64,000 nt of DNA from Bacteroidia bacterium (GCA_025454955.1 JALONL010000012.1:1-64000), one strand, 5' to 3'; shown: positions 1 to 9,000, counted from the stretch's first letter. Translations and numbers: made by a program. Notes: generated from the sequence alone by a model not told the origin.

Positions 1-665
1 TACCTGAATACCAGTTCCAACTTCATTTCAATGGCTCACAGTTGGGCTTACGGGCCTTATCTGATTACCAATACCAACTTCATTTCAACGGCTCACAGTC
101 GGGCTTACGGGCCTTACCTGATTACCAATACCAACTTCATTTCAACGGCTCACAGTCAGGCTTACGGGCCTTACCTGATTACCAGTTCCAACTTCATTTC
201 AATGGCTCACAGTCGGGCTTACGGGCCGTACCTGATTACCAATACCAACTTCATCACAACAGCACACAGTCGGGCTTACGGGCCGTACCTGTTTACCAAT
301 ACCAACTTCATTTCAACAGCTCACAGTCGGGCTTACGGGCCTTGCCTGCTTACCAATTCCAACTTCATTTCAACAGCGCACAGTCGGGCTTACGGGCCGT
401 ACCTGATTACCAATACCAACTACATTTCAAAGGCGCACAGTCGGGCTTACGGGCCTTGCCTGCTTACCAATACCAACAACCACAATTGCTCAACAATCAT
501 TACCAAATGAACAACAGGAAAGCTTACGGGCTTAGCCAGATTATTCAGAAACTACCTCCCGGCAAACGTTAAGGCAATAGGAAACCAGCGGGCTTACGGG
601 CCTTACCTGAAATTGCTCCTATGCTTTAGCGAAACCTCTTCTTTCTCAGGCTTACGGGCCTTGCA
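1..665. repeat. 57-bp tandem repeat array with dispersed GGCTTACGGGCC cores
   Basis: The core GGCTTACGGGCC (or GGCTTACGGGCCT) starts at 45, 102, 159, 216, 273, 330, 387 and 444, exactly 57 bp apart, and positions 1-44 are the tail of an earlier unit. Degraded copies of the core alone follow near 520, 591 and 649, embedded in unrelated sequence. Because 57 is divisible by three, two forward frames stay open through the array (stops at 510 and 572), so an open frame here does not prove coding. The array runs off the left edge of the window, so its full length and any gene it belongs to cannot be seen. Confidence 0.9.
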
Positions 666-993
666 AAAGAAGTTTACCTGTTCTGGGGTTAGATGAAAAA
701 GACTTAAATGAAATTGCGAAAGCTATTAACTTGTACCACTTTTTTATTAACCACAACTACTCATCTATTAACAACACAAATATACGCCATTCCTCCTCCC
801 CTGTCAAGTCTCTCCCCATTTTTTTCATACTGGTTTACAACACATTACATTTATTTTTCACCCCCTCAAACCCTTGTCCCCACTGCGTTTCAGCCTCTCT
901 CAAACACGTTGCAGGCGCGGCTTTTCAGACATTCGTCTGTTTAACCGCGCCTGGCAAGCGTTTGGAGTTGGTAAAGAGGTAAAAGCGTGGTGT
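666..993. other. Non-coding stretch with one composite hairpin
   Basis: No convincing gene lies here. The sequence is pyrimidine-rich and low in complexity. One clear structure is present: 912-920 pairs with 945-953 (nine bases, CAGGCGCGG with CCGCGCCTG), enclosing a second stem, CAGAC at 926-930 with GTCTG at 935-939. No T-run follows on either strand, so it is not an ordinary terminator for the gene that ends at 994. Confidence 0.6.
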
Positions 994-2799
994 TTATTGC
1001 TTTTGAGTGCCAATCAGGGTAAGAAAACCCGATGTGCTGTAATCCTGTGTGGGAGAAATTGCTTTCAGAATGAAGTAGTAGGTTCCGTCGCTGCAGGGCT
1101 GGCCCGAAGTAGTGCGCCCGTCCCAGCGTATTTCAGGGGCCGTGGCGGCAAATACCATTACACCCCAGCGGTTGTAGATTTCAATGGAGTATTCAAGCAA
1201 ACCGCTGCTGCTGATGTAGAATTCGTCGTTTGTGCCGTCGGCATTGGGTGTAAATACGTTGGGAATGAAAATGCCTTCTTCCACCTGTATAATGCGTGTA
1301 ATGGTATCGATACAACCGGCCGAATTGGTTACCAGAAGGGTAATGGTATAGGTGCCGGCCGTGGTGTAATTGTGCTGCGGATTTTGCTGGGTGGAAGTGG
1401 TTCCGTCGCCAAAATCCCAGGCCCAGCTTATGGCTCCGCCCGATGCATCGGTAAATGTCCAGTTGTTGCCCCAGGGGCCGCTGCTCGAATCGGCAAAGTT
1501 GGCCTGAGGTGCGGGCGATACAGACGGGGCGCAGCTATCAGGCAGCGAATTGCAGCCCGAGGCCGTTACTTCCACCACACTCACATAGCCCGTGCCCGTG
1601 CCCCAGTTTACAAATAACGTGTCGCTGCCCTGACCGCCGGCAATAACACCGTTGCCGGGAACCGACCATTGGTAATTACCGCTTCCGTTTTGTACAATGA
1701 AAACGTTGCCGCCTGTGTTTTCGCAAATGGTGGGGCACACAATGGTGGGAGGAGCCGGACGCAATTCGCTGAGAATGTATGGTTCACCCGCATTGGCAAA
1801 AGCCCAGCCCGAACGCGTTAATGTGGTAAATACGCCCGATGTGCCCGGGGCCGTGGTGGCCATGTCGTTCCACTGCACGTTGGAGGTGCGCCAATGTGCC
1901 ATGCCGTTCCAGCTTCCGTCGGTGGCGGGGATGTAAAACATACGCACGTCGGCTGCACTGGTGCCGGAGGTGCGCTGTATGGCGTGGTAAAATGTATCGT
2001 TTGCGTTGCAGATTACACCATCGTTTTGAGTGCGCAAAAAGCCGTCGTTATCCGAATTGTAGTTGTGAAAACGCACCGTATAAACATCGGCCGCAGAGGC
2101 GTTGGGGGTTAGTTCGATGGGGCGGTAACGGGTAATGACGTTGCTCGATCCGGTGGGAAACAAATAGGTACCCGTGCTGTTTGCGGCGCGAGAGAATGTA
2201 CCCGGTGCGGTGCTGCTCACAAAACCTTCGCTGCCCGCCACCTGATTGTTGGTTACCGATCCGGTGGTGGGATCGAGCACAAAAAAAGTATTGGTTTGTG
2301 TGGCCAGCTCGCGGTCGCCGATGTTTAATTGTCCGCCTATGCCTGTACGCGCATCCACCAACTGAAGGGTTTTGCGGCGATTGTTACCCACCCCTGTACC
2401 CGAAAGAGTAAGTGCGTTGAATGTGGTAACCGTTCCATTGGTACTGGTAATAAACTGTTCAAGATTGCCATTGAGCAATACCGAGCTGCTGCCCGCCGTA
2501 AATGTGGCGTTGTTCACCCAATCCTGCTCAACACGGTAAGTACCGTTGCCCTGCACCACCGATGCGTTTAATATGGAAAATGTGCCGGGAAGTGTAAAGG
2601 TGGAATTTCGGGTAATGGTAAAGTCGCCGTTATTGGTTAAACTGGTACTGTTGTCAACCGTAACGCCTCCGTTCGAAATAATCACCGAACCGGCCGACAT
2701 AAAGATGGTAGCCCCGTTTGAATAAACGAGCTGCGCATCGAGCGCAAACGGCCACAGAAAAGAAGTTGAAAGCAGTATTGCTTTGTGCAGGGGATTCAT
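994..2799 (-). CDS. Secreted PKD-domain protein with type B (CHU_C) type IX sorting domain
   Basis: A 601-residue secreted or cell-surface protein. It begins with a signal peptide ending near the Ala-Gln of LDAQLVYSNG. A long Ser/Thr/Asn/Gly-rich region follows, typical of adhesin-like beta structure. A PKD-like domain (WAWDFGDGTTS, then NYTTAGTYTITLLVTN) lies at about residues 430-505. The last ~90 residues, starting at IPNVFTPNADGTNDEF and including IYNRWGVMVF and DGTYYFILKA, are the gliding-motility-associated C-terminal (CHU_C) domain that directs export by the type IX system. That system's components are encoded just downstream. The passenger's function is not recognisable. A terminator separates this gene from gldB-gldC, so it is probably its own transcript. 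Confidence 0.9.
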   Translation of the reverse strand: MNPLHKAILLSTSFLWPFALDAQLVYSNGATIFMSAGSVIISNGGVTVDNSTSLTNNGDFTITRNSTFTLPGTFSILNASVVQGNGTYRVEQDWVNNATFTAGSSSVLLNGNLEQFITSTNGTVTTFNALTLSGTGVGNNRRKTLQLVDARTGIGGQLNIGDRELATQTNTFFVLDPTTGSVTNNQVAGSEGFVSSTAPGTFSRAANSTGTYLFPTGSSNVITRYRPIELTPNASAADVYTVRFHNYNSDNDGFLRTQNDGVICNANDTFYHAIQRTSGTSAADVRMFYIPATDGSWNGMAHWRTSNVQWNDMATTAPGTSGVFTTLTRSGWAFANAGEPYILSELRPAPPTIVCPTICENTGGNVFIVQNGSGNYQWSVPGNGVIAGGQGSDTLFVNWGTGTGYVSVVEVTASGCNSLPDSCAPSVSPAPQANFADSSSGPWGNNWTFTDASGGAISWAWDFGDGTTSTQQNPQHNYTTAGTYTITLLVTNSAGCIDTITRIIQVEEGIFIPNVFTPNADGTNDEFYISSSGLLEYSIEIYNRWGVMVFAATAPEIRWDGRTTSGQPCSDGTYYFILKAISPTQDYSTSGFLTLIGTQKQ

Positions 2800-2852
2800 A
2801 AAGGGATTTTCTGGTTGGTATTCAAATAACGGAAAATCCCCGTGACAAAAAA

Positions 2853-2874
2853 AAACCGGAAAAATTCCCGGTTT
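2853..2874 (-). terminator. Terminator after gldC
   Basis: Read on the minus strand, AAACCGG pairs with CCGGTTT across an eight-base loop and is followed by a run of T residues. It lies 8 bases beyond the gldC stop and upstream of the 994-2799 gene, ending the gldB-gldC transcript. Confidence 0.75.
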
Positions 2875-2881
2875 CAGATGG

Positions 2882-3217
2882 TTATTGCTCGGTGGGTGCA
2901 GTTAGCTGCATCTTCTCGGCAAAATAAGCGCAGAAATCGCGCATATCGCCTACCATTTTCTCCTCGCCGGTGGCCCGCTGGAAAGTGTCGGTCATGGTGA
3001 CCAGCGTTTGGTGAAAAAACTTTTTCATATCGTCCACCAGCATGTCTTTGGTCCAGAGATCAATACGCATGGTATTTTTCTCGTCTTCGTCCCACATGGC
3101 CAGCATAATGGCCTGGCAGCGGCCTTCGCCACCGTTGTCGCTGGCTTTCCAGCTTATTTTGTCGGGTATATTGTTCTCGTCAAGAACAATCGAATAGTTG
3201 ATATCGGCTTTGCGCAT
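2882..3217 (-). CDS. gldC: Gliding motility protein GldC
   Basis: A 111-residue soluble protein of the GldC family. Characteristic stretches are LDENNIPDKISW, RIDLWTKDMLVDDMKKFF, HQTLVTMTDTFQRAT and DFCAYFAEKM, and the length matches known GldC proteins. GldC supports gliding and type IX-linked functions in flavobacteria; its biochemical role is not established. It follows gldB on the minus strand with a 17-base gap, the same pairing as in Flavobacterium. A TAnnTTTG box (TACCTTTG on the minus strand) lies four bases before the start codon in that gap, so a short-leader or leaderless transcript in addition to read-through from gldB is possible. Confidence 0.93.
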   Translation of the reverse strand: MRKADINYSIVLDENNIPDKISWKASDNGGEGRCQAIMLAMWDEDEKNTMRIDLWTKDMLVDDMKKFFHQTLVTMTDTFQRATGEEKMVGDMRDFCAYFAEKMQLTAPTEQ

Positions 3218-3221
3218 GGTG

Positions 3222-3229
3222 CAAAGGTA
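3222..3229 (-). promoter_or_regulatory. TAnnTTTG box directly before gldC
   Basis: The minus strand reads TACCTTTG, an exact match to the Bacteroidota -7 element, four bases before the gldC start codon. No TTTG -33 element is visible at the usual distance, so this is a tentative short-leader or leaderless promoter. Confidence 0.35.
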
Positions 3230-3234
3230 ATCAC

Positions 3235-4254
3235 TCAGAGTTTTGGTTTATACTTCGATTTATTCAGAATAATCTGGGCATCGTTCATGCCCATAAGCTG
3301 CTCAAGGGTGGTTTGCGGATTGCGTTCCATATACGCCTGCACAATGCGCCAGCCTGTCCACCGCCCCACCGCTCCCGGCGATTCGCGCGGAAAACCGGCG
3401 GTAAAGGGCGCTTCGGCCGTCATGTGGTTCAGGTCGTCTTCGGTTTCCGAATAAATCAGTTTCTTCTCAATCATCGCCGCCCAAATCGACCCTTCGCTGG
3501 CCTCGCACCAGTCCAACTGGCGCTGGCTGTAGCCGGTGAGCACCGAATCGTGCGTATCGCGGAGTAGCGCACGGCTTACATACAGCAATTTTCCCTCGTA
3601 AATAATCCGGTTCAGCACATCATTTTTCTCCGAGTTGTAGGGAAATTCGGTAAGCAGCCATCCACGAACAAAACCGGCCGGTATGTATTCCGGATTATAT
3701 CGCACCCGCTTAAACATGGGCTGCTGTATGGCATCGTACCATTTGCTGCGGGTTCCCAGAAAATATTCCAGACTAATGCCATACACGCCTTCGGTATGTA
3801 CAAAACTGAAATTGAAATTGGTATTTACCGCACATACTTTTCTGGGTAATGCCCGTTTGGGAAAATGATACCGGAAATACCTGAAAGCCTCCGTAAGTTC
3901 CTTTTCCGTAACCGATAAATCGGTAAAACGTGTAAGGCATTCCTTTCTAAGTTCAAGCAAATCCTTATCGCCCAGCATACGCCGTATTTCTGCATCACAC
4001 ATCAGCGAATCGGGGTAACCGTTGCAGATTACATTCTGAAAAAAAGCATCCGAAAATGCGCCGTACTCTTTTCGCAAACGGGCCCGCAATCCGGCCACAT
4101 CATTGGTATCGGCTTTGGCAAGAACCGAGTCGTAGCGGTATATACGCACCGAAGGAATTTCAATCTTTGAAACATCCACATCAAGCCGATCCGATCCGCA
4201 TGAATAAAGAGTTAACACAAAGAGAAAACTCAGCAACCTGATATACTGCTTCAT
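3235..4254 (-). CDS. gldB: Gliding motility lipoprotein GldB
   Basis: A 339-residue predicted lipoprotein. The signal peptide ends in LTLYSCGSD, where the Cys would be lipidated. The body matches the GldB family, with conserved stretches such as FRYFRYHFP, EYFLG and YIPAGFVRGWLLTEFPYN. GldB is needed for gliding and for stability of the type IX machinery in flavobacteria; its mechanism is unknown. It is immediately upstream of gldC and probably co-transcribed with it. The divergent gene at 4309 shares the short intergenic region. Confidence 0.9.
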   Translation of the reverse strand: MKQYIRLLSFLFVLTLYSCGSDRLDVDVSKIEIPSVRIYRYDSVLAKADTNDVAGLRARLRKEYGAFSDAFFQNVICNGYPDSLMCDAEIRRMLGDKDLLELRKECLTRFTDLSVTEKELTEAFRYFRYHFPKRALPRKVCAVNTNFNFSFVHTEGVYGISLEYFLGTRSKWYDAIQQPMFKRVRYNPEYIPAGFVRGWLLTEFPYNSEKNDVLNRIIYEGKLLYVSRALLRDTHDSVLTGYSQRQLDWCEASEGSIWAAMIEKKLIYSETEDDLNHMTAEAPFTAGFPRESPGAVGRWTGWRIVQAYMERNPQTTLEQLMGMNDAQIILNKSKYKPKL

Positions 4255-4308
4255 TGGCTATGTTGAAAAAGTTGTATAATTGTATTGGATAACACCAACC
4301 TCAAAAGT

Positions 4309-5097
4309 ATGAAAAAGGTATTGATGCTTCTTTTTGCCACTGCAATCTCAGGCACCGTGGCTTTTGCCCAGGATGGCGAAAATGAACTTAAAAATTTCCG
4401 TTTCGGCCTCAAAGCCGTTCCCATGATTACATGGTACAAACCCGATGATGCGGCCAAATTCGAAAGCGGAGGAGCCATGCTCAAATTCGGTTACGGACTT
4501 TCTACTGAGTTCCGTCTCAGCAAAGTAGCCGTAGTGGCTACCGGTCTGCAAATCGACTACGATGGCGGCCGCATCAACTTAAAAGACACCGCCTACTACT
4601 TCCTCTCGCGCGATAACGAACTTATCGAGCCCGGCGACACCGCCAGCTTTACCGGCGAAAGCAAATACATGCTCAATAAGCGTACTTACAACACCACCTA
4701 CGTAACCATTCCCATTACACTCAAACTCAAAACCAACGAAATCGGTTACATGACCTATTACGGCCAGTTTGGTGTGAATGCTTCCGTGCGCGCCCGCAGC
4801 CGTGCCGACGATGACCTGCGCCTCCAGCCCGGCGGCCAGTCGTCTGAACAGTCGAAACTGCTCAACAGCAACGATATGCAGTTTATGAAACTCGCTCTCA
4901 ACGTGGGCCTCGGTGCCGAATACAACCTGCAGGGTTCCACCTCGCTTGTGTTTGGTGTAAACTACATCAACGGTTTCACCAATGTGGCCCGAAAAGAATC
5001 GCGCTACCTTTTCCGTACTCCGCTTAACAACAGCAATCCGCTCAAGCAGGATTTCCGCGCCAATGCAGTTCAAATTACACTTGGCGTGTTGTTCTAG
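4309..5097 (+). CDS. Outer-membrane beta-barrel protein (PorT-like)
   Basis: A 262-residue secreted protein. The start at 4309 is preferred over an in-frame TTG at 4285 because it gives a clean signal peptide (MKKVLMLLFATAISG, cleavage near AFAQ). The mature part has alternating hydrophobic and polar strands and repeated glycines. It ends in a strand (VQITLGVLF) with a terminal Phe, as expected for an outer-membrane barrel of the PorT/OmpW-like group in Bacteroidota. It is divergent from gldB and followed by a strong shared terminator. A specific function cannot be assigned. Confidence 0.75.
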   Translation: MKKVLMLLFATAISGTVAFAQDGENELKNFRFGLKAVPMITWYKPDDAAKFESGGAMLKFGYGLSTEFRLSKVAVVATGLQIDYDGGRINLKDTAYYFLSRDNELIEPGDTASFTGESKYMLNKRTYNTTYVTIPITLKLKTNEIGYMTYYGQFGVNASVRARSRADDDLRLQPGGQSSEQSKLLNSNDMQFMKLALNVGLGAEYNLQGSTSLVFGVNYINGFTNVARKESRYLFRTPLNNSNPLKQDFRANAVQITLGVLF

Positions 5098-5114
5098 ACA
5101 ATACATTATTCCAT

Positions 5115-5153
5115 AACAGCAACGGCCGCGAAAATCTCGCGGCCGTTGCTGTT
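5115..5153. terminator. Bidirectional terminator between convergent genes
   Basis: A perfect 17-bp stem: AACAGCAACGGCCGCGA pairs with its complement across a five-base loop. It sits between the convergent genes ending at 5097 (plus) and 5168 (minus) and can serve both. T-runs on both sides are weak. Confidence 0.7.
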
Positions 5154-5167
5154 ATTAGTTCAATCGT

Positions 5168-5698
5168 TTACAAAATTCTTACATAAGATTTCACCAGCGA
5201 GGGTGCACGCTTTTTCTCCCACACCCCGTCACCGCTGGTGCTGTCGCGCTGGCCTTTGTTGTTGGTGTTGCCTTCTATGGTTTGTATGGCATCGGTAATT
5301 TTTTTCTGATCGGCCGCCACTATGCCGATGTGCGAAAAATCGAAAATCACAAAATCGCCGCGGCGGGCCAGGTCTTTTTCGGTAAGTACTTTCAGCTTCT
5401 TCCCCTTCGCCCATTTCTCCCAGCCAAAGGCCGATGCATCGAGGCAGCGCCAGCGTTCTACTGATGCGGTGTCTGAAAGTTTAAGTGTGGCGCGAACATC
5501 GGTATCATTCAGCCATTCGCGCAGCACCCATGCCGTAAATGCCGCACACCACGGCCACGGCCCCGGAGCCAGCCAGGTCGATTGCTGATATACTTCTATG
5601 CGTTGGCCGCGGTTGTTGCCACCGCTCTCGCGGGTGCCTACTTCCTTTTTGGCTATGGCCACCAATTTGTCGAGTAACTGATCCTGTGTAACGGGCAT
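5168..5698 (-). CDS. CHAP-domain amidase/peptidase-like protein
   Basis: A 176-residue protein with a CHAP-type cysteine peptidase fold. The likely nucleophile is the Cys of PWPWCAAFTAWV. The His lies in FDFSHIGIV and the polar third residue in TIEGNTNN, in the usual Cys-His-Asn order. CHAP proteins cut peptide links in peptidoglycan or other amides. No signal peptide is evident at the chosen start, so it may act in the cytoplasm, be released by another route, or start elsewhere. It is a single gene, convergent with the barrel protein. Confidence 0.8.
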   Translation of the reverse strand: MPVTQDQLLDKLVAIAKKEVGTRESGGNNRGQRIEVYQQSTWLAPGPWPWCAAFTAWVLREWLNDTDVRATLKLSDTASVERWRCLDASAFGWEKWAKGKKLKVLTEKDLARRGDFVIFDFSHIGIVAADQKKITDAIQTIEGNTNNKGQRDSTSGDGVWEKKRAPSLVKSYVRIL

Positions 5699-5806
5699 AC
5701 GTGCTGAGTTTGTTGTTGCTTAAAATTAGTCATTCCATCACGCAAAACCACAGTATCAATCAATTCCCCGGAAAAATAAACAGCCATAACCTTTACCTTT
5801 ACGGTT

Positions 5807-7441
5807 ATGAAAATTGCACTCGCCCAACTCAATTACCATATAGGCAACTTCGAAGCCAACACCGCACACATCTGCCACCATATCCGCAAAGCCAGAACCG
5901 AAGGGGCCGACCTTATCGTATTTGCCGAACTCAGCGTATGCGGCTATCCCCCGCGCGATTTTCTCGAATTTTCCGACTTCATCCGCCGCTGCAACGAAGC
6001 CCTGCAAACCATTGCTGCCGAGTGTAACGGCATAGCAGCCATAGTAGGCTCACCCGCCATAAACGAACGGGTGGAAGGCAAAAACCTTTTCAACGCCGCA
6101 TGGTTTCTGGCCGACGGAAAAGTGCAAAGCTTTCATGCCAAGGCACTGCTGCCTACTTACGATGTATTCGACGAATACCGCTACTTCGAACCCGCATTCG
6201 GCTTCAATTGCATCGACTACAAAGGCCAGCGCATTGCCCTTACCGTGTGCGAAGATTTATGGGACGTGGAAGACGATCTCATGTACACACGCTGGCCCAT
6301 GGAAGAACTCATTACGCAGCAGCCCACGGTTATGATAAACATTGCCGCCTCGCCGTTTAATTACGAACATGCGCAGAACCGCCGCAAAGTCCTCGCCCGC
6401 AATGTGCACAAATACGGCATTCCACTCGTGTATGTGCAGCAGGTGGGCGCACAAACCGAAATCATTTTCGACGGCGGCTCGCTCGTGCTCAACCGCAAAG
6501 CCGAGGTGGTACACGAACTCGCCTACTTCCGCGAAGACTTCCTCATTGCCGATCTCACACAGCTCGACGCACTCCCGCCCGTAGCCAACAACGGCAGCAC
6601 ACCCATTTCACGCATACACGATGCACTCGTGCTTGGCATCAGCGATTACTTTCAGAAAATGGGCTTCCGCCGTGCCATTCTCGGCCTCTCAGGCGGTATC
6701 GACTCTGCCATGGTGCTCGTATTGGCCGCCCGCGCCCTCGGCCCCGAAAACGTGCTGCCCGTGCTGCTCCCGTCCGAATATTCCACGTCGCACTCCATCG
6801 ACGATTCCGTAAAAATCTGCCACACCCTCGGCATCCGCTACGAAACCATACCCATCCGCAAAGGCTACGATGCCGTGCTCGAAATGCTGCAACCCCAGTT
6901 CGAAGGCACCCCGTTCAGCGTGGCCGAAGAAAACATACAGGCCCGCATACGAGCCGTTACACTCATGGGCATTGCCAACAAACACGGCTACATCCTGCTC
7001 AACACCACCAACAAAAGCGAAGCCGCCGTGGGCTACGGCACACTCTACGGCGATATGTGCGGAGGCATTGCCGTGCTCGGCGATGTATATAAAACCAAAG
7101 TATATGAACTCGCCCGCTGGATAAACCGCGAACAGGAAATCATTCCTGAAAACATAATCCGCAAAGCCCCCTCCGCCGAACTCCGCCCCGGACAAAAAGA
7201 CAGCGACTCTCTCCCCGAATACGATCTGCTCGATCAGGTGCTCTACCAGTACATCGAACTCCGCCAGGGCCCCCGCGAACTCGTGGCAATGGGTTTCAAC
7301 GAAGCTCTCGTAAACCGCGTACTCAAGCTCGTAAACAGCAACGAATGGAAACGCGCCCAGTTTGCACCCATTCTCCGCGTTACACCCAAAGCCTTCGGCA
7401 GCGGACGGCGTATGCCCATTGTGGGGAAATATCTGGGGTAA
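5807..7441 (+). CDS. nadE: Glutamine-dependent NAD+ synthetase
   Basis: A 544-residue two-domain enzyme that converts deamido-NAD to NAD+ using ATP and ammonia taken from glutamine. The N-terminal nitrilase-fold glutaminase carries the expected triad: Glu41 (FAELSVCGYPP), Lys112 (HAKALLPTYD) and Cys148 (LTVCEDLWD). The C-terminal synthetase domain has the pyrophosphatase loop SGGIDS at 295-300. The length fits the shorter two-domain NadE common in Bacteroidota. The start follows a T-rich promoter-like stretch, and no Shine-Dalgarno sequence is present. It appears monocistronic. Confidence 0.95.
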   Translation: MKIALAQLNYHIGNFEANTAHICHHIRKARTEGADLIVFAELSVCGYPPRDFLEFSDFIRRCNEALQTIAAECNGIAAIVGSPAINERVEGKNLFNAAWFLADGKVQSFHAKALLPTYDVFDEYRYFEPAFGFNCIDYKGQRIALTVCEDLWDVEDDLMYTRWPMEELITQQPTVMINIAASPFNYEHAQNRRKVLARNVHKYGIPLVYVQQVGAQTEIIFDGGSLVLNRKAEVVHELAYFREDFLIADLTQLDALPPVANNGSTPISRIHDALVLGISDYFQKMGFRRAILGLSGGIDSAMVLVLAARALGPENVLPVLLPSEYSTSHSIDDSVKICHTLGIRYETIPIRKGYDAVLEMLQPQFEGTPFSVAEENIQARIRAVTLMGIANKHGYILLNTTNKSEAAVGYGTLYGDMCGGIAVLGDVYKTKVYELARWINREQEIIPENIIRKAPSAELRPGQKDSDSLPEYDLLDQVLYQYIELRQGPRELVAMGFNEALVNRVLKLVNSNEWKRAQFAPILRVTPKAFGSGRRMPIVGKYLG

Positions 7442-7590
7442 TAATGATTAGGAACGAAACTGTAACGCAATAAAAAACCGTCCGCTCCGGCCCTTCTATT
7501 GCAAGGCAAAGCGTGCGGTCCGGGTTAGAAAATCATACCGCTTTCCTTTCAAACAAACCTGCTCATCACTAAAGCATCGCCACAGATTTT

Positions 7591-7598
7591 TACCTTTG
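7591..7598 (+). promoter_or_regulatory. TAnnTTTG box before the VOC gene
   Basis: TACCTTTG is an exact -7 match eight bases before the start codon at 7607. No TTTG at -33 spacing is visible. The position implies a very short leader or a leaderless message. Confidence 0.4.
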
Positions 7599-7606
7599 CC
7601 CTCACT

Positions 7607-8668
7607 ATGCAAGTACCCATTATCTCCGGCATTCAGCAAATCGGCATCGGTATTCCCGATGTACATGCGGCATTCAAATGGTATCGTCAGCATTTCGGCA
7701 TGGACATTCCCGTGTTCGAGGAAGCCGCCGAGGCAAACCTTATGCTGCCCTACACCGGAGGCAAACCGCATCAGCGCCACGCCATACTCGCCATAAACAT
7801 GAAAGGCGGCGGCGGTTTCGAAATATGGCAATACACCAGCCGCACACCCGTGCCCGTTAACTTCGAAATTCAGCTGGGCGATATTGGCCATTTCGTAACC
7901 CGCATGAAATCGGCCGATGTGAAAGGCAGTCACGCCTTCCTCAAAAGCAAAGGTGCCGACGTGCTCAGCGATGTACTCACCTCGCCCGACGGACAGCCGC
8001 ATTTCTTCGTGCGCGATCCCTGGGGCAATATCTTTCAGGTGGTGCCCGGCCACGACTGGTTTGGCAAGGGCAAACAACTCACCGGCGGCCCCGCAGGCGC
8101 ACTGCTTGGCGTAAGCAACATGGAAAAATCCATGAAATTCTACGCCGCCATCCTCGGCTACGACACGGTGGTGTACGACAAAACCGGCACGTTCGACGAT
8201 CTCCGCAATCTCCCCGGAGGCAATGCAGAGGTACGCCGCGTGTTGCTTCGTCACTCCAAACCCCGCGCCGGTGCCTTCTCGCGCCTGCTCGGCTCCAGCA
8301 CGATCGAACTGGTAGAAGTAAAAAACCGCACACCCCGCAAAATCTTCGAAAACCGCTGGTGGGGCGATCGCGGCTTCATACACCTCTGCTTCGACATAGT
8401 GGGCATGGACAACCTCAAAGCCCTCTGCGAAGCCAACGGCCATCCCTTCACGGTTGACAGTGCCAACAGTTTCGACATGGGCGAAGCCGCCGGCCACTTC
8501 AGCTACATCGAAGATCCCGACGGCACCCTCATCGAGTTCGTAGAAACCCACAAAGTCCCCGTCCTAAAAAAACTCGGCTGGTACATCAACCTCCGCAAAC
8601 GCCCCGCCCAAAAACCACTCCCCGACTGGATGCTCAAAAGCATGGCCATGAACCGCACCAAAGACTAA
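7607..8668 (+). CDS. Two-domain VOC (glyoxalase/dioxygenase superfamily) protein
   Basis: A 353-residue protein with two vicinal-oxygen-chelate modules. The first runs from about residue 5 (ISGIQQIGIGIPDVHAAFKWY) to DPWGNIFQVV. The second runs from GVSNMEKSMKFYAAILGY to YIEDPDGTLIEFVE. VOC proteins bind a divalent metal and catalyse isomerisation, dioxygenation or lyase reactions. The length resembles 4-hydroxyphenylpyruvate dioxygenase, but I do not see that enzyme's characteristic C-terminal motifs, so no substrate is proposed. A TAnnTTTG box sits just before the start. The gene is followed by a long repetitive non-coding stretch. Confidence 0.8.
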   Translation: MQVPIISGIQQIGIGIPDVHAAFKWYRQHFGMDIPVFEEAAEANLMLPYTGGKPHQRHAILAINMKGGGGFEIWQYTSRTPVPVNFEIQLGDIGHFVTRMKSADVKGSHAFLKSKGADVLSDVLTSPDGQPHFFVRDPWGNIFQVVPGHDWFGKGKQLTGGPAGALLGVSNMEKSMKFYAAILGYDTVVYDKTGTFDDLRNLPGGNAEVRRVLLRHSKPRAGAFSRLLGSSTIELVEVKNRTPRKIFENRWWGDRGFIHLCFDIVGMDNLKALCEANGHPFTVDSANSFDMGEAAGHFSYIEDPDGTLIEFVETHKVPVLKKLGWYINLRKRPAQKPLPDWMLKSMAMNRTKD

Positions 8669-9000
8669 GCACAACACTCCAGCACTGCATCACAGTACAT
8701 CACATCACAGCACGGCACATCACATCATAGCATAACATAACATAGCAGCACAGCAAACACATCACAGCAACACTGCTTAGTAAAGCATAGCAGCACAGCA
8801 TAACACATGACAGCAACACTGCTTAGTAAAGCATAGCAGCGCAGCATAGCATAGTAGCACTGCTCATCATCACAGCATACCTCATCACAGCATAATACTA
8901 CATCATAGCATAGTGCAGCATAGCATCACAGCCGCTGAGCAGCGCAGCGCTACTCAGCAACGACATCCTGCGGATGTCGCCACCTCCATGCCTAAGCCCC
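8669..9000. repeat. Low-complexity CACAG/CATAG/CATCA tract with small hairpins
   Basis: About 270 bases are built almost entirely from words such as CATCACAG, CATAG and CAGCA. Within them is a 46-bp direct duplication, with copies of CAGCAACACTGCTTAGTAAA starting at 8765 and 8811. The tract ends in two hairpins. One spans 8934-8958 (GCTGAG...CTCAGC with an inner AGCGC/GCGCT). The other spans 8961-8979 (CGACATCC, a three-base loop, GGATGTCG). No coding capacity is evident on either strand. Confidence 0.75.

Noticed and set aside
1-510. CRISPR array
   Set aside because: The 57-bp unit repeats along its whole length with point changes; there are no unique spacers between constant repeats and no cas genes.
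708-982. Short forward open frames
   Set aside because: Low-complexity pyrimidine-rich sequence with no plausible start signal or domain. A fragment reading LPVLGLDEKDLNEIAKAI is suggestive of a gene end but has a stop just upstream at 608.
874-1617. 247-residue forward frame
   Set aside because: It lies antisense to the well-supported secreted-protein gene 994-2799.
7496-8551. 351-residue minus-strand frame
   Set aside because: Antisense to the two-domain VOC gene, which has clear motifs; the open frame follows from its codon bias.
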